Notes: generated by a model from the letters alone, not told the origin. A DNA stretch of 64,000 nt from CAVQEK01 sp964596645 (GCA_964596645.1 CAZQVB010000018.1:31383-95382); one strand, 5' to 3'. Positions 25,027 to 33,829 are shown, counted from the first letter of the stretch. A program made the numbers and translations.

Positions 25027-25697
25027 CGTTGGTGACCGGCGGCAATCGCGGTATTGGCCTGGAAGTGTGCCGACAACTGGGCACCATAGGTTTTGATATA
25101 GTGCTTACCGCCCGCGATCAATCAAAAGCTCAGAAGGCAGCAAAACAATTAGAAGGCAATGTAGTGGCCAAGCAGCTCGATGTGACTGACCGGGCATCTG
25201 TGCAGTCTATGGCAGAATGGCTGTTGCACACCTATGGCAAACTTGATGTGCTCATCAACAACGCGGGCATATTGGGCTCCAAGCCGGCTCGTGCCGGCGA
25301 TGTGGGTGAACTGCGTGATAATTTCGAGACCAATTTCTTTGGAGTGTTTCAACTCACTTCGGCTCTGCTGCCCCTGTTGGAAAAAAGCAGCGACGGGCGC
25401 ATCATCAACGTATCGTCGGGCATGGGCTCACGGGCGCAGGTAGCCAATGGCGGGCATGCAGCCTACAAGCTTTCGAAATACGCGCTCAACGGCTACACCA
25501 TGTTGCTTGCCGCAGAACTGGCCGACCGCGGTGTAAGTGTAAATACATTGTGCCCGGGATGGGTGCAGACAGATATGGGTGGAAAAAATGCCACCCGGCC
25601 AGTAGAGAAAGGTGCGGAAACCATTGTATGGCTTGCCTCTGCCGAAGACATACCCACAGGCAAATTTTTAAGAGACAAAAAAGTGATTGATTGGTAG
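25008..25697 (+). CDS. Short-chain dehydrogenase/reductase (carbonyl-reductase-like)
   Basis: A 229-residue classical SDR. It shows 'IALVTGGNRGIGLEVCRQL', 'DVLINNAGILGSKPA', 'IINVSSGMGSR' and 'YKLSKYALNGYTML', giving the Ser-Tyr-Lys triad. The sequence resembles carbonyl-reductase-type SDRs, including 'LCPGWVQTDMGG'. I chose the ATG at 25008, which overlaps the first SDR by 19 bases; a TTG at 24960 would overlap it further and add 16 basic residues without similarity. Substrate not predictable. Confidence 0.92.
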   Translation: MQHHRIALVTGGNRGIGLEVCRQLGTIGFDIVLTARDQSKAQKAAKQLEGNVVAKQLDVTDRASVQSMAEWLLHTYGKLDVLINNAGILGSKPARAGDVGELRDNFETNFFGVFQLTSALLPLLEKSSDGRIINVSSGMGSRAQVANGGHAAYKLSKYALNGYTMLLAAELADRGVSVNTLCPGWVQTDMGGKNATRPVEKGAETIVWLASAEDIPTGKFLRDKKVIDW

Positions 25698-25755
25698 CGG
25701 TAGGTGTTTCTGAGGTTTTTATAATTTGCGGGTGCAAAATCAATTTTTAGCACCC

Positions 25756-27114
25756 ATGAGAATTTTATTATTTGTGGCTTTTGCTGCATCCCAAATCGCC
25801 TGCTCCACCACGCAGGAATCTACCACGCAACAAGCCGCCGACTTAAAGCCCAATATTATTTTCATAATGGCCGACGACCTGGGTTACGGCGATCTTGGCA
25901 GCTATGGACAAGAATTCATTCAAACACCACACCTGGACCAAATGGCTGCCGAAGGTGTGCGATTTACCAACGTGTATGCCGGCTCGCCCGTCTGCGCACC
26001 TTCTCGCAGCGTGCTAATGACCGGTCAGCATACGGGTCATACGACGGTACGGGGCAACATGGTGGCGGCCTTGAGCACGGAGGCCAATCCACAGGGTCGT
26101 GTACCCCTGCTCAATGAAGACACCACCATAGCCGAGGTGCTGAAGGAGGCCGGCTACGTCACCGGCATCACGGGCAAATGGGGTCTGGGAGAGCCTGGCT
26201 CCAGCGGCCTGCCCAATCAGCAGGGATTTCACGAATGGTTTGGCTACCTCAACCAAAGAAGGGCGCATCACTATTATGTCGATTACCTCTGGAAAAACAA
26301 TGAGAAATACGTGATAGAAGAAAATGCAGATGGTGCCGAGCAAGTGTACTCACACGATCTGTTTGCCCAGTTTGCGCTTGATTTCATCGAGCGCCATCAG
26401 GATACCAGTTTCTTTCTTTACCTGCCCTACACCATACCGCACGATGAGTACGAAGTGCCATCATTGGGGCCGTATGCCGACATGGAGTGGCAAAAAGATG
26501 AAAAAACCTATGCAGCCATGGTCACCCGTATGGACAGTGATATAGGTGAAATGATGCAAAAGCTGCAAGCGCTGGGTATTCACAACCAAACGATAGTATT
26601 CTTCTGTAGTGACAATGGTGCGGCCAAGCGCTGGGATGGCCGGTTCAACAGCTCAGCGCACCTGCGGGGGCGCAAGCGCGATATGTATGAAGGCGGCATT
26701 CGCACGCCCATGATCGTGCACTACCCGGCCGGGATAGCACCCCGAACCGATAGCACCGGCGTGTGGTATTTTGCCGATGTGCTGCCAACGCTGGCAGCGA
26801 TAGCCGGGGCTTCCACGCCGGAGGATATTGATGGTAAGAATGTGTGGCCTCAGATCACAGGCGAAAATGAGTGGGACAATGAGCGGCTGCTGTATTGGGA
26901 GTTTTATGAGAATGGGTTTGACCAGGCGGCAAGATGGGGAAAATGGAAGGCCGTGAAACTGGGGAATCAATCGCAATGGGAGCTATACGACCTGCATGCA
27001 GATGAAGCAGAAACCACCAACGTGGCAGACGCAAACCCGGAGGTGGTAGACAAAATAGCTGATATGGTGCAGCAAGAGCGCAGGGAATCACCATATTGGC
27101 GCTCCGACGTGTGA
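25756..27114 (+). CDS. Sulfatase lipoprotein (formylglycine-dependent)
   Basis: A 452-residue alkaline-phosphatase-fold sulfatase. The signal peptide ends 'AASQIACSTT', placing lipidation at Cys16. Metal-binding Asp40-Asp41 lie in 'IIFIMADDLGYGDLGSYG'. The modification motif C-x-P-S-R is 'CAPSRSVLMTGQHTG', so Cys80 should be converted to formylglycine by an anaerobic or aerobic maturase encoded elsewhere. Further signatures are 'GITGKWGLGEPG' and 'IVFFCSDNGAAKRWDG'. The longer frame from TTG 25726 would put ten residues before the signal peptide. It is followed by a propeller lipoprotein and may help remove sulfate from algal or host glycans. Confidence 0.95.
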   Translation: MRILLFVAFAASQIACSTTQESTTQQAADLKPNIIFIMADDLGYGDLGSYGQEFIQTPHLDQMAAEGVRFTNVYAGSPVCAPSRSVLMTGQHTGHTTVRGNMVAALSTEANPQGRVPLLNEDTTIAEVLKEAGYVTGITGKWGLGEPGSSGLPNQQGFHEWFGYLNQRRAHHYYVDYLWKNNEKYVIEENADGAEQVYSHDLFAQFALDFIERHQDTSFFLYLPYTIPHDEYEVPSLGPYADMEWQKDEKTYAAMVTRMDSDIGEMMQKLQALGIHNQTIVFFCSDNGAAKRWDGRFNSSAHLRGRKRDMYEGGIRTPMIVHYPAGIAPRTDSTGVWYFADVLPTLAAIAGASTPEDIDGKNVWPQITGENEWDNERLLYWEFYENGFDQAARWGKWKAVKLGNQSQWELYDLHADEAETTNVADANPEVVDKIADMVQQERRESPYWRSDV

Positions 27115-27228
27115 TCTGTTGGCAGATATGACAGAGCTTTTCCCTGACGATGAAATGATTTTAATTTTTTAAAACGGTACTTGTATTTTTTGCCAAGGGC
27201 CCATTTCTAAAGATATCTACCCATGTAT

Positions 27229-28470
27229 ATGAAAAAAACAGCTTCCCAATGGCTGCTGCTGGTCAGTGTGACCACCGGCACTTTGTTCACATCATGTGAT
27301 GAAAAACCCACAAACCACCAGTTGAAGGTAGAGGCTCGGCCGGTGCAGGCTTTTCGAGAAGGTGATGTGCTCCATGGCCGGTCTGTACTGACCGATCCGT
27401 CGCGGTTTGTGTGGGGTGGCAGCGTGATCAAAGGTGATGACGGGCGCTATCATATGTTTTATTCCACATGGCCCTGCGGCGATACGATACCACCTTTTCA
27501 GGATTCCTGGGTGCTCTTTTCCACCATTGCATATGCTGTTTCCGATGAGCCCGACGGCAATTTTGTACACCAACAGGTGGTGCTCAGGGGCAGAAGTGCC
27601 GAGGGTGATACTGCCGCCTGGGACGCAGAAATGGTCCACAATCCGCACATACGGCGGTACAACGGCAAATATTACCTCTACTACACCGGCTCGGCAGATC
27701 CGGGCGTACAGCCTGTCGGCTCCAAAGGCGAAGGCCTCGGCAAGCGCGAGCGGGTGCGGCAAAATCAAAACATCGGCGTGGTGGTGTTTGATTCTTTTGA
27801 GGGATTTATGCATGGCGAATATGAGCGTTTTCACACGCCTATTCTTTCACCACGTACACGTGTGAAAGCAGACATGGTATTGAACCCATCCCCCGAAGGC
27901 ACAGTGGCCTTGCCCGATAACCTGATCGTGACCAATCCATCGGTAGTGCAGCGGCCGCAAGACGGCAAATTTCTGCTTTATTTCAAAGGCAACTTCTACG
28001 ATCCGGACTGGCGTGGTGTGCATGGTGTGGCCATTGGCGACACGCCGACAGGACCTTTTACGGCTTCCGACAATTTTGCATTTGAGGTAAGGACGGAAGA
28101 TAATAGAATAGCCAGTGGTGAAGATCCTTTTGTGTGGTATCACCCGGGGCATCAGAAATTTTATGCTGTGCTGAAGGATTTTACAGGTAAGATCACTGCG
28201 GACAAGCCAGGGCTGGCCATATTGGAATCTGATGATGGCGCCAAATGGCGCACACCTGCCCAACCCTTTTTTATGAAAAAGCATTTGATACTGGCCTCGG
28301 GCGATACCATCGAAGTAAATCGGCTGGAGCGCCCTCAACTGCTGATTGCCGAGGATGGCACGCCAGAAGTACTCTACGCCGCCTGTGCATTGGTCAATGT
28401 AAATGTGCGCACAGACGGCTCCTCGTTCAATGTGCAAATCCCCCTGCATGTTGGTGGAATGGTAGATTAG
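27229..28470 (+). CDS. GH43-like five-bladed beta-propeller lipoprotein
   Basis: A lipoprotein of 413 residues (415 if the ATG at 27223 is used) with lipobox 'GTLFTSCDEK'. The fold signs are those of the five-bladed GH43/GH117-type propellers: 'VWGGSVIKGDDGRYHMFYST', 'DAEMVHNPHIRRYNGKYYL', 'YTGSADPG', 'GKFLLYFKGN' and 'GEDPFVWYH'. These give candidate acidic catalytic residues, though I cannot assign a family number. The location after a sulfatase suggests both act on the same exported glycan. Oddly, the last codons, V-G-G-M-V-D and stop, coincide with the family A repeat (GGTGGAATGGTAGATTAG), so the original 3' end may have been replaced by repeat sequence. Confidence 0.8.
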   Translation: MKKTASQWLLLVSVTTGTLFTSCDEKPTNHQLKVEARPVQAFREGDVLHGRSVLTDPSRFVWGGSVIKGDDGRYHMFYSTWPCGDTIPPFQDSWVLFSTIAYAVSDEPDGNFVHQQVVLRGRSAEGDTAAWDAEMVHNPHIRRYNGKYYLYYTGSADPGVQPVGSKGEGLGKRERVRQNQNIGVVVFDSFEGFMHGEYERFHTPILSPRTRVKADMVLNPSPEGTVALPDNLIVTNPSVVQRPQDGKFLLYFKGNFYDPDWRGVHGVAIGDTPTGPFTASDNFAFEVRTEDNRIASGEDPFVWYHPGHQKFYAVLKDFTGKITADKPGLAILESDDGAKWRTPAQPFFMKKHLILASGDTIEVNRLERPQLLIAEDGTPEVLYAACALVNVNVRTDGSSFNVQIPLHVGGMVD

Positions 28471-28519
28471 TAGATTAGTAGACTGGTAGACTAGTGGAAT
28501 GGATAGCAGAAAGCTCAAA
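28453..28519 (+). repeat. Family A repeat
   Basis: Runs of GGTAGATTAGTAGATTAG, TAGACTGGTAGACTAGTGG and AAAGCTCAAA match the array at 671-815. The first 18 bases are also the end of the propeller lipoprotein gene. Confidence 0.8.
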
Positions 28520-28524
28520 TATCA

Positions 28525-28550
28525 TTAGGTCATACGATAGTCGGACCGGC
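28525..28550 (+). repeat. Family C repeat
   Basis: TTAGGTCATACGATAGTC followed by GGACCGGC. It matches the three copies at 42971-43086 and the copies near the right end of the window. Confidence 0.75.
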
Positions 28551-28559
28551 AATGGGAAA

Positions 28560-28640
28560 GTAGATTGGTAGACTGGTGAATGGTAGACTCGTAGACTGGT
28601 GATTGGTGGAATGGATTAGCTGAAAGCTCAAGGCTCAAAG
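28560..28640 (+). repeat. Family A repeat
   Basis: GTAGATTGGTAGACTGGTG, then GTAGACTCGTAGACTGG and GGAATGGATTAGCTGAAAG, ending in CTCAAGGCTCAAAG. It lies directly before a family B element. Confidence 0.8.
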
Positions 28641-28647
28641 TCGAAGT

Positions 28648-28697
28648 CATCCTGAACTTGCCTGCCCTGAATTTATTTCAGGGTTTCAGGATCTGCC
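28648..28697 (+). repeat. Family B repeat with a nested hairpin
   Basis: CATCCTGAACTTG and TTTCAGGATCTGCC, the two halves of the element, are separated by a 23-base insert. The insert itself contains a hairpin, CCCTGAA-TTTAT-TTCAGGG. The result is a hairpin within a hairpin. Confidence 0.75.
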
Positions 28698-28711
28698 AAA
28701 GAGTAAACAGA

Positions 28712-28730
28712 TGCTGAAATAAATTCAGCA
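28712..28730 (+). repeat. Family B-related hairpin
   Basis: TGCTGAA and TTCAGCA are perfect 7-base arms around ATAAA. Flanking CAGA before the left arm matches family B in reverse orientation. Confidence 0.6.
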
Positions 28731-28842
28731 AGACCCACTGAGAGAGGGCGGAAGAAGCGAAGCAATCTGCAGGTCAAAAGTAAAATCAACACTCCCTAAC
28801 AGGTCAGACTATTGTCTGATCTAGAGTTTGCCACAGACAATG

Positions 28843-28934
28843 GAAATGAGAAGGGTCTTGCAAGAGCCTCTATCCAGTCTTGTCCGGAGAAACCTTCGAA
28901 ACACCTTTGGCTGTTTAGCGTGGCCTTGCGCGGG
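28843..28934 (+). repeat. Family D element, copy 1 (92 bases)
   Basis: Aligned by eye to 63909-64000 it differs at 8 of 92 positions, most of them in the first 36. Internal structure includes a 10-base palindrome TCTTGCAAGA and, extending past the shared part, perfect 9-base arms CGAAACACC (28897-28905) and GGTGTTTCG (28933-28941). Read as protein, nearly all differences change the residue, so a coding role is unlikely. Confidence 0.85.
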
Positions 28935-28960
28935 TGTTTCGTCAGTTTCGGAGTGAGAAT

Positions 28961-28997
28961 GGTAGACTGGTGGATTCGTAGACTCGTGATTGGTGAA
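28961..28997 (+). repeat. Family A repeat
   Basis: GGTAGACTGGTGGATTCG followed by TAGACTCGTGATTGGTGAA. It precedes the family B copy at 29027. Confidence 0.75.
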
Positions 28998-29026
28998 ATT
29001 TAAAGCCAAAAGCTCAAATTCTAAGT

Positions 29027-29051
29027 CATCCTGAACTTGTTTCAGGATCTG
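29027..29051 (+). repeat. Family B repeat
   Basis: The plain form of the element: CATCCTGAAC, TT, then GTTTCAGGATCTG, an imperfect inverted repeat with about 8 paired bases. Confidence 0.8.
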
Positions 29052-29198
29052 TCTAAAGAGAAAACGAATGATGAAACACTGGAATAAATTTCGGGAAGGC
29101 AAGTGAAAAGCATTAGTAGTGAAATGGCTATTCATATGCTTTAAATGATGCAGAGAACCCGTAGCTGTTCATTTATTTATCAACAACCGGTTTGTCAT

Positions 29199-30587
29199 TT
29201 ACCTTCTTCCGAGCATGCCAAAAGCAGAGCGTTGCAGAAAGGCCATCGCCTCCCGCACATCTGTCAGGTCATTGTATTTCCATAGTTCGTACAACATATA
29301 CCCAAAGGTGACCACATACTCCAGCGCTACAAGCCCATAATTCTCCTGAAAAAAATGCTCACCGTAGCCCTGGTAGGAAAGAAATATGAAAAATGACCAA
29401 ACCACAGGAAACCGGTATCTGGAAAAAATACAAAGCCCCACCAGGGGCGATACATACCAGGGATGAACAATAGTGGCAAAAAGCAGGTAAATGAACAGCG
29501 GCCACAACAAGATGCCCGGCAGATTGTGCTCTGCTGTATTTTGAAAAATGGCCAACAGCACAATGAATACAAATACCAACAGGGCCAACACCAGGCCGGC
29601 TGTCTGTATTACATCCCAGCCCACATACCAAAAACCAATGGCACGCACGATGTAAAATACGCTGGCGTTGAACTCAAACTTTTGAAAGTATAAAGAAGCG
29701 CTCGAGCCGAAGCCGCGTACAAAGCTGGCATCGAGCAGCGGGGCAAATATCAGCAGCGTACACAATCCGGTAAGCAACCAAAACAACACGGCACGTCGCC
29801 AGCCCAAGCGCCTGGCATACATCGGCAACATCACCAATGGAATGACCTTACTGGCCACTGCCAGCGCAAAGTACAGCGCAGAAAGTGCCCACCTGCGCAC
29901 AAACAAAGTATGTATGCTCAGCAACAGGAAGAATATCATCAGCGCCTCAAAATGCAGATTGCCCGACAGCTCTATTATCACCAGCGGGTTGAACGCATAA
30001 AGCAGCACACGCCGTGCGGGCAATTGAAGCCTGCGCAGAAGCAACACCATCAAAATCAAGCTTCCCGCCTCGGCCGCCACTATAAAGAGGCGCATCACCA
30101 CCACCGGTGCCAGTATCGGGTCGCCGGGTACCAGGGCCGAGAGAAAAAAAATGAATTGGCACACTGGCGGATACACAGTGTAATAGTTGGGCGAATTGAG
30201 CTGCTGATAGAGCGCCTCATCGATGCCCGATACGTCAATGGCTGAATGGTCCATAAGGGTAGAGGGCAGATAAGCGAAGGGATTGTGCCCGCTCTTCAGC
30301 AGTAGGCCGTCCCAGATAAACCGGTAAAAATCGTCGGAGAGATTGGGCAGGGCAAGTAAAAACACCAGGCGCAAGAGCACGGCCATAGCCAACAGCCAAC
30401 GAAGCCGCATGCCGGAGCGCAGCAATAATCCATAGCCGGCAAACAGCAGCAGGTACGGAATGAATATACCCGCAAAATCAGCTCTGTCGGCCAGGTAGCC
30501 CACTACGCCATACAACACAGCCGACAAAGCAATAATGACCGCAGTGGTGACCTTGCCGGCGGTAGCGCTGGAAGTGCAACCCATCAC
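29199..30587 (-). CDS. Polytopic membrane glycosyltransferase (GT-C type)
   Basis: A 462-residue protein with about a dozen hydrophobic segments across its length, such as 'VIIALSAVLYGVVGYLA' and 'WLLAMAVLLRLVFLLALP'. After the second, an extracytoplasmic loop reads 'NLSDDFYRFIWDGLLLKSG' and 'NPFAYLPS', the acidic D-D-x-x-R-x-x-W-D-G loop of polyprenol-phosphate-sugar-dependent GT-C mannosyltransferases. This suggests it transfers a sugar from a lipid carrier outside the cytoplasmic membrane. It begins 25 bases after the GH2 gene in the same direction, so a shared transcript is likely. Donor and acceptor are unknown. Confidence 0.75.
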   Translation of the reverse strand: MMGCTSSATAGKVTTAVIIALSAVLYGVVGYLADRADFAGIFIPYLLLFAGYGLLLRSGMRLRWLLAMAVLLRLVFLLALPNLSDDFYRFIWDGLLLKSGHNPFAYLPSTLMDHSAIDVSGIDEALYQQLNSPNYYTVYPPVCQFIFFLSALVPGDPILAPVVVMRLFIVAAEAGSLILMVLLLRRLQLPARRVLLYAFNPLVIIELSGNLHFEALMIFFLLLSIHTLFVRRWALSALYFALAVASKVIPLVMLPMYARRLGWRRAVLFWLLTGLCTLLIFAPLLDASFVRGFGSSASLYFQKFEFNASVFYIVRAIGFWYVGWDVIQTAGLVLALLVFVFIVLLAIFQNTAEHNLPGILLWPLFIYLLFATIVHPWYVSPLVGLCIFSRYRFPVVWSFFIFLSYQGYGEHFFQENYGLVALEYVVTFGYMLYELWKYNDLTDVREAMAFLQRSAFGMLGRR

Positions 30588-30612
30588 GGTACAGCTACGA
30601 CTAATGGCCGCC

Positions 30613-33390
30613 TCACTTTGATGATATCACTATAGTGGGGTCAAGTGGATAGCGGCCAAACTGCCTGCCGTATATGGCCAGGCCGCCACTGAGCGCTTCG
30701 TCGGCTGCCAGTCGTATGATAAACTTACCGGCTTTTTGTGCAGCCGCCAGTGCCTCCTGCTGTATGGGTATAGAAACCAGGTAGCCATAAGTGCCGGCCT
30801 CGCGCAGCTTTTTATCTTCCAACTGGGCATGCCAGCTCAATATGCCGCGATGGTCGGCCGGGTCGTCGGGCAGCCAGGCTTCCCCGGCCACATGGCCATT
30901 GACTACCATGTGCGCCAGGCTAGGGTACTTCTGATCATCCGTCATTGGGTAGGCATTGGCGTTTTTGCCCGGATCATGAAAGCCCTTGCCCCGCATATAG
31001 TCACCACCTTTTTCTTCAGCGCCTTCCACATCTTTTCCCAATAGCTTTTTTGCAGAAAGCTCCATTTTCAATACAGCATGGCCAATTTCGCTCGCGTTCC
31101 ATCCCGAAGGCCATGCTACTTCATATTCAAAAAAGCCGGTGCCGGCACCATTTACCTTCAAGCCATCCAGCACATCCCACTGTTTGCCACTCCATTGTTG
31201 GCGGGCAAAAGAGGCCGGTGCAAAGCTTACTGTTTTACGGCCGGTGGGGGCAGGTGCTTCGTCTTCAACATTGAAAGCGACAAAATTGCGTTGCAGCACG
31301 TGGCCGCTGGCGGTGCTGGTCTCCAATACCAAAATGGCCAGCCCCGCTTCATCGGGCATCACGATGTTCATCGTTCCGGCTTCTCCATTGTACCATGGCT
31401 TTAGCGTTGTTTTGGCGAAATAACGCCCATATTCCTGCTGTTCACCCAATGTGTTCCAGCCGTATAGCCGCCCGCTTATAGTGACGTCTTGTGCCGGTAT
31501 GTGGTCGGTCATCACCGACAGATAGAGCGGCACAGCCAGTCGCTCGGCTGCCTGCCTGTCGCTGCACAATGGTATGCGTGGTGCCAGGTACACCTCACTG
31601 TGCAGGTCGCGCCATGACATGCCGTCGGCGAGCTCTTCCATGCCTGTATACTTATCGCTGCGGTCGTAGCGATAGTAGCCGTTCCATTCGTTGATCACGT
31701 CGTGGTGCTCAGTGAAGAGCCAGCCTGCTATTTTAGGATGGGTGCGAAACGCATTCATCATCACGTGGTAGTCCCAGCTGATGTCAACATCGCCCGTGCT
31801 GCCCTCATAGCCCCACACGTTGCCGCACTCGCTGTTCAGGTTGGGTTGGCGGCCCTGGGTATAGCCTTCGGCGAAGTTCCACGGCGAGCCGGGGTAGGTA
31901 TTCTCACTGATCTTGTCCAGCGCCTCGTGCCATGCGTAGTGCGGCAGGTAGGCGTGCCAGGTATTCAGGTCTGTCACCACGTGATCTTCGCGATTGGCGG
32001 AGTTATCTTCTACCAGGCGGGACCCATCGAGCTGCTTTGCCAGCTGGTACATCTCTTTCACCCAGGTCTTCGTGGAGTCGGCGTATACCGCTTCGCCATC
32101 TTCCGTTTTAGACTGCAGCCCCCAGGTTTCATTAAATATGATCCAGGAAAAAACGGATGGGTGGTTATAGTCGCGGGCGATTAACTCCCTCAGTGCAAGC
32201 TCTATCTCCGATCGCATGGGCGCATCCGGCTCGCCCCAGCTGTTGGGCACATCGGCCATGATCAGCACACCCAGGCGGTCGGCCCAGTACAGCTTACGCG
32301 GAATGGGCGTCTTCACATGCACACGCTGTCCGTTCAGCCCCAGCTTTTTGGTGCGCAATATCTCGTCGCGCACAAATGCGTCAGTAGGAAAGGTATAAAA
32401 CCCTTCCGGGTGATACGCCTGATCGAGCGTCAGCTCCAGATACACAGGCTTGTTGTTCAGCGCTACATAAGGAAAGTTGCTGCCGGGCAGGTCGACCACC
32501 GATATTTTGCGCATGCCAAAGTAGCTGTGCACCTGATCTACGGTGTCGCTGCCCTGCATCAGCGAGGCCTGCGCGTTGTACAGGTGCGGATGCTCCAGCG
32601 ACCAAAGCTTCTGATCGGGCATAGGCACTTCCCACTCAGCCTGCCGGCTGCCTTTCTTCATTTTAAAGGTAGGGCGCTTGGCTGGCTGGTTTTCACCCTG
32701 GATGTGGAGCGCAAGCGTATGGTTGCGGTTCAGCGGCGCATTCAGCTCTACCTTCACCTTCACAAGCTGCCGGTCTATGTCGGGGGTGAAATGCAGCTTT
32801 TTGATGAAATCGGCACCACGGGCTTCCAGGTACACTGTCTGCCATATTCCTTTGGCTTCTCCATAGCCTTGCTTGCCATACAGTTTAAAATCCTGCGGTG
32901 TATCGTCTACTTTTATGTCGAGCCGCTGGGATTTGCCAAACTCTACCAGATCGGTCAGCTCAAATTCAAAAGGCGTATAGCCACCCTGGTGCGAACCCAG
33001 CGGCATGCCATCGAGCCAGGTATCAGTTTTCCAGTCGCTGGCACCGATGACCAAAAAAATGCGCTTGCCGCGCCAACTCGTCGGTACTTGCAGTTGACGG
33101 CGGTACCAGCCTATTTCGGCTTCATTGTTTACCTCAGAGAGTGGGGCACCCCATGGAAATGGCACCATGATTTGTTTGTCGTGGCCGGTGGCCTGGGTAT
33201 GCCAGCCCAGATGCTCACCCTGGTTCTCAGGGTCGAAGCGAAAAGCCCACGGGCCGTTGAGGTTGAGCCATTGTGGCCGTTGAAAATCGGGCCTCGGATG
33301 CTCCGGTAAGGGGATCTGCTCTGTTGATTGTGCCAAAGCTTGCCAGGCAAGAAAGATGGCAAAGAGGGAGGTGATCAGGTGCTTTTTCAT
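30613..33390 (-). CDS. Glycoside hydrolase family 2 enzyme
   Basis: An exported 925-residue GH2 enzyme. The ATG at 33390 gives the signal peptide 'HLITSLFAIFLAWQALAQ'; the longer frame to 33426 adds twelve residues ahead of it. A jelly-roll sugar-binding domain (about 40-210), an Ig-like domain and the TIM barrel follow. The acid/base Glu is in 'IIFNETWGLQS' (about 422) and the nucleophile Glu probably in 'LNSECGNVWGYEG' (about 520). The C-terminal part has extra beta domains. The layout fits beta-galactosidase or beta-glucuronidase relatives, and I cannot choose between them. It leads a two-gene unit with the GT-C gene. Confidence 0.9.
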   Translation of the reverse strand: MKKHLITSLFAIFLAWQALAQSTEQIPLPEHPRPDFQRPQWLNLNGPWAFRFDPENQGEHLGWHTQATGHDKQIMVPFPWGAPLSEVNNEAEIGWYRRQLQVPTSWRGKRIFLVIGASDWKTDTWLDGMPLGSHQGGYTPFEFELTDLVEFGKSQRLDIKVDDTPQDFKLYGKQGYGEAKGIWQTVYLEARGADFIKKLHFTPDIDRQLVKVKVELNAPLNRNHTLALHIQGENQPAKRPTFKMKKGSRQAEWEVPMPDQKLWSLEHPHLYNAQASLMQGSDTVDQVHSYFGMRKISVVDLPGSNFPYVALNNKPVYLELTLDQAYHPEGFYTFPTDAFVRDEILRTKKLGLNGQRVHVKTPIPRKLYWADRLGVLIMADVPNSWGEPDAPMRSEIELALRELIARDYNHPSVFSWIIFNETWGLQSKTEDGEAVYADSTKTWVKEMYQLAKQLDGSRLVEDNSANREDHVVTDLNTWHAYLPHYAWHEALDKISENTYPGSPWNFAEGYTQGRQPNLNSECGNVWGYEGSTGDVDISWDYHVMMNAFRTHPKIAGWLFTEHHDVINEWNGYYRYDRSDKYTGMEELADGMSWRDLHSEVYLAPRIPLCSDRQAAERLAVPLYLSVMTDHIPAQDVTISGRLYGWNTLGEQQEYGRYFAKTTLKPWYNGEAGTMNIVMPDEAGLAILVLETSTASGHVLQRNFVAFNVEDEAPAPTGRKTVSFAPASFARQQWSGKQWDVLDGLKVNGAGTGFFEYEVAWPSGWNASEIGHAVLKMELSAKKLLGKDVEGAEEKGGDYMRGKGFHDPGKNANAYPMTDDQKYPSLAHMVVNGHVAGEAWLPDDPADHRGILSWHAQLEDKKLREAGTYGYLVSIPIQQEALAAAQKAGKFIIRLAADEALSGGLAIYGRQFGRYPLDPTIVISSK

Positions 33391-33488
33391 GTAAAAAATT
33401 TTTAAGAACTGGGCGAATAAAATCAATAATTATATGGCTGTATGGCCTTACCTATGGCTGTTGATATGCCAGAACAGATGGAAAGACC

Positions 33489-33680
33489 TTAATAAATGCC
33501 TCTTTCTGTTTCGAAGGTTGAATTTATAAAATTGACAGCAACCAGATCAAAAACACGTTTAGATTCACACTTTCTGCCAAGCTTTATAAGCAGGTTTTGC
33601 TGACTCGGCCGAGCCAGCTCTATTCTCCCAAATTGATTGCACACTTGGTATAAAGGAAACTTAATCTGTATCAATGCCAC
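33489..33680 (-). CDS. Doubtful small hypothetical protein
   Basis: A 63-codon frame from GTG 33680 to TAA 33489. The product, beginning 'MALIQIKFPLYQVCNQFG', has no signal peptide, membrane segment or motif I know. No promoter was recognised. It is listed because it sits alone in a 493-base spacer with no better candidate, and its composition is not obviously an antisense shadow of a gene. It may equally be chance or a gene remnant. Confidence 0.2.
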   Translation of the reverse strand: MALIQIKFPLYQVCNQFGRIELARPSQQNLLIKLGRKCESKRVFDLVAVNFINSTFETERGIY

Positions 33681-33829
33681 TGCTGTAGGTTTTCAATGCT
33701 TATTTTTGATTACCAGGCACATCAACAGGAGTATTTAAATTAATTTTCATGTTTTCTTTACCACAGCATTGTAATAAGAATCTGGTTTTTGTTTGCCGGG
33801 CCAGTAGACGGGCCATATCCAGATGAGAA

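Larger units (their letters stand above)
28471..29198. other. Intergenic compound repeat island
   Basis: No credible gene in 728 bases. It holds family A copies (28453-28519, 28560-28640, 28961-28997), one family C copy (28525-28550), family B copies (28648-28697, 28712-28730, 29027-29051) and one copy of the 92-base family D element (28843-28934). A 63-residue frame at 28812-29003 is made of D and A sequence. Confidence 0.75.

Noticed and set aside
28741..28775. Insertion sequence end or tRNA fragment
   Set aside because: No transposase, no terminal inverted repeats with target duplication, and no cloverleaf could be drawn.
28812..29003. 63-codon frame in the repeat island
   Set aside because: Made of family D and family A repeats. 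The second D copy changes nearly every residue, which argues against a protein.
32317..33309. 330-codon plus-strand frame
   Set aside because: Antisense to the GH2 gene, whose motifs are unmistakable.
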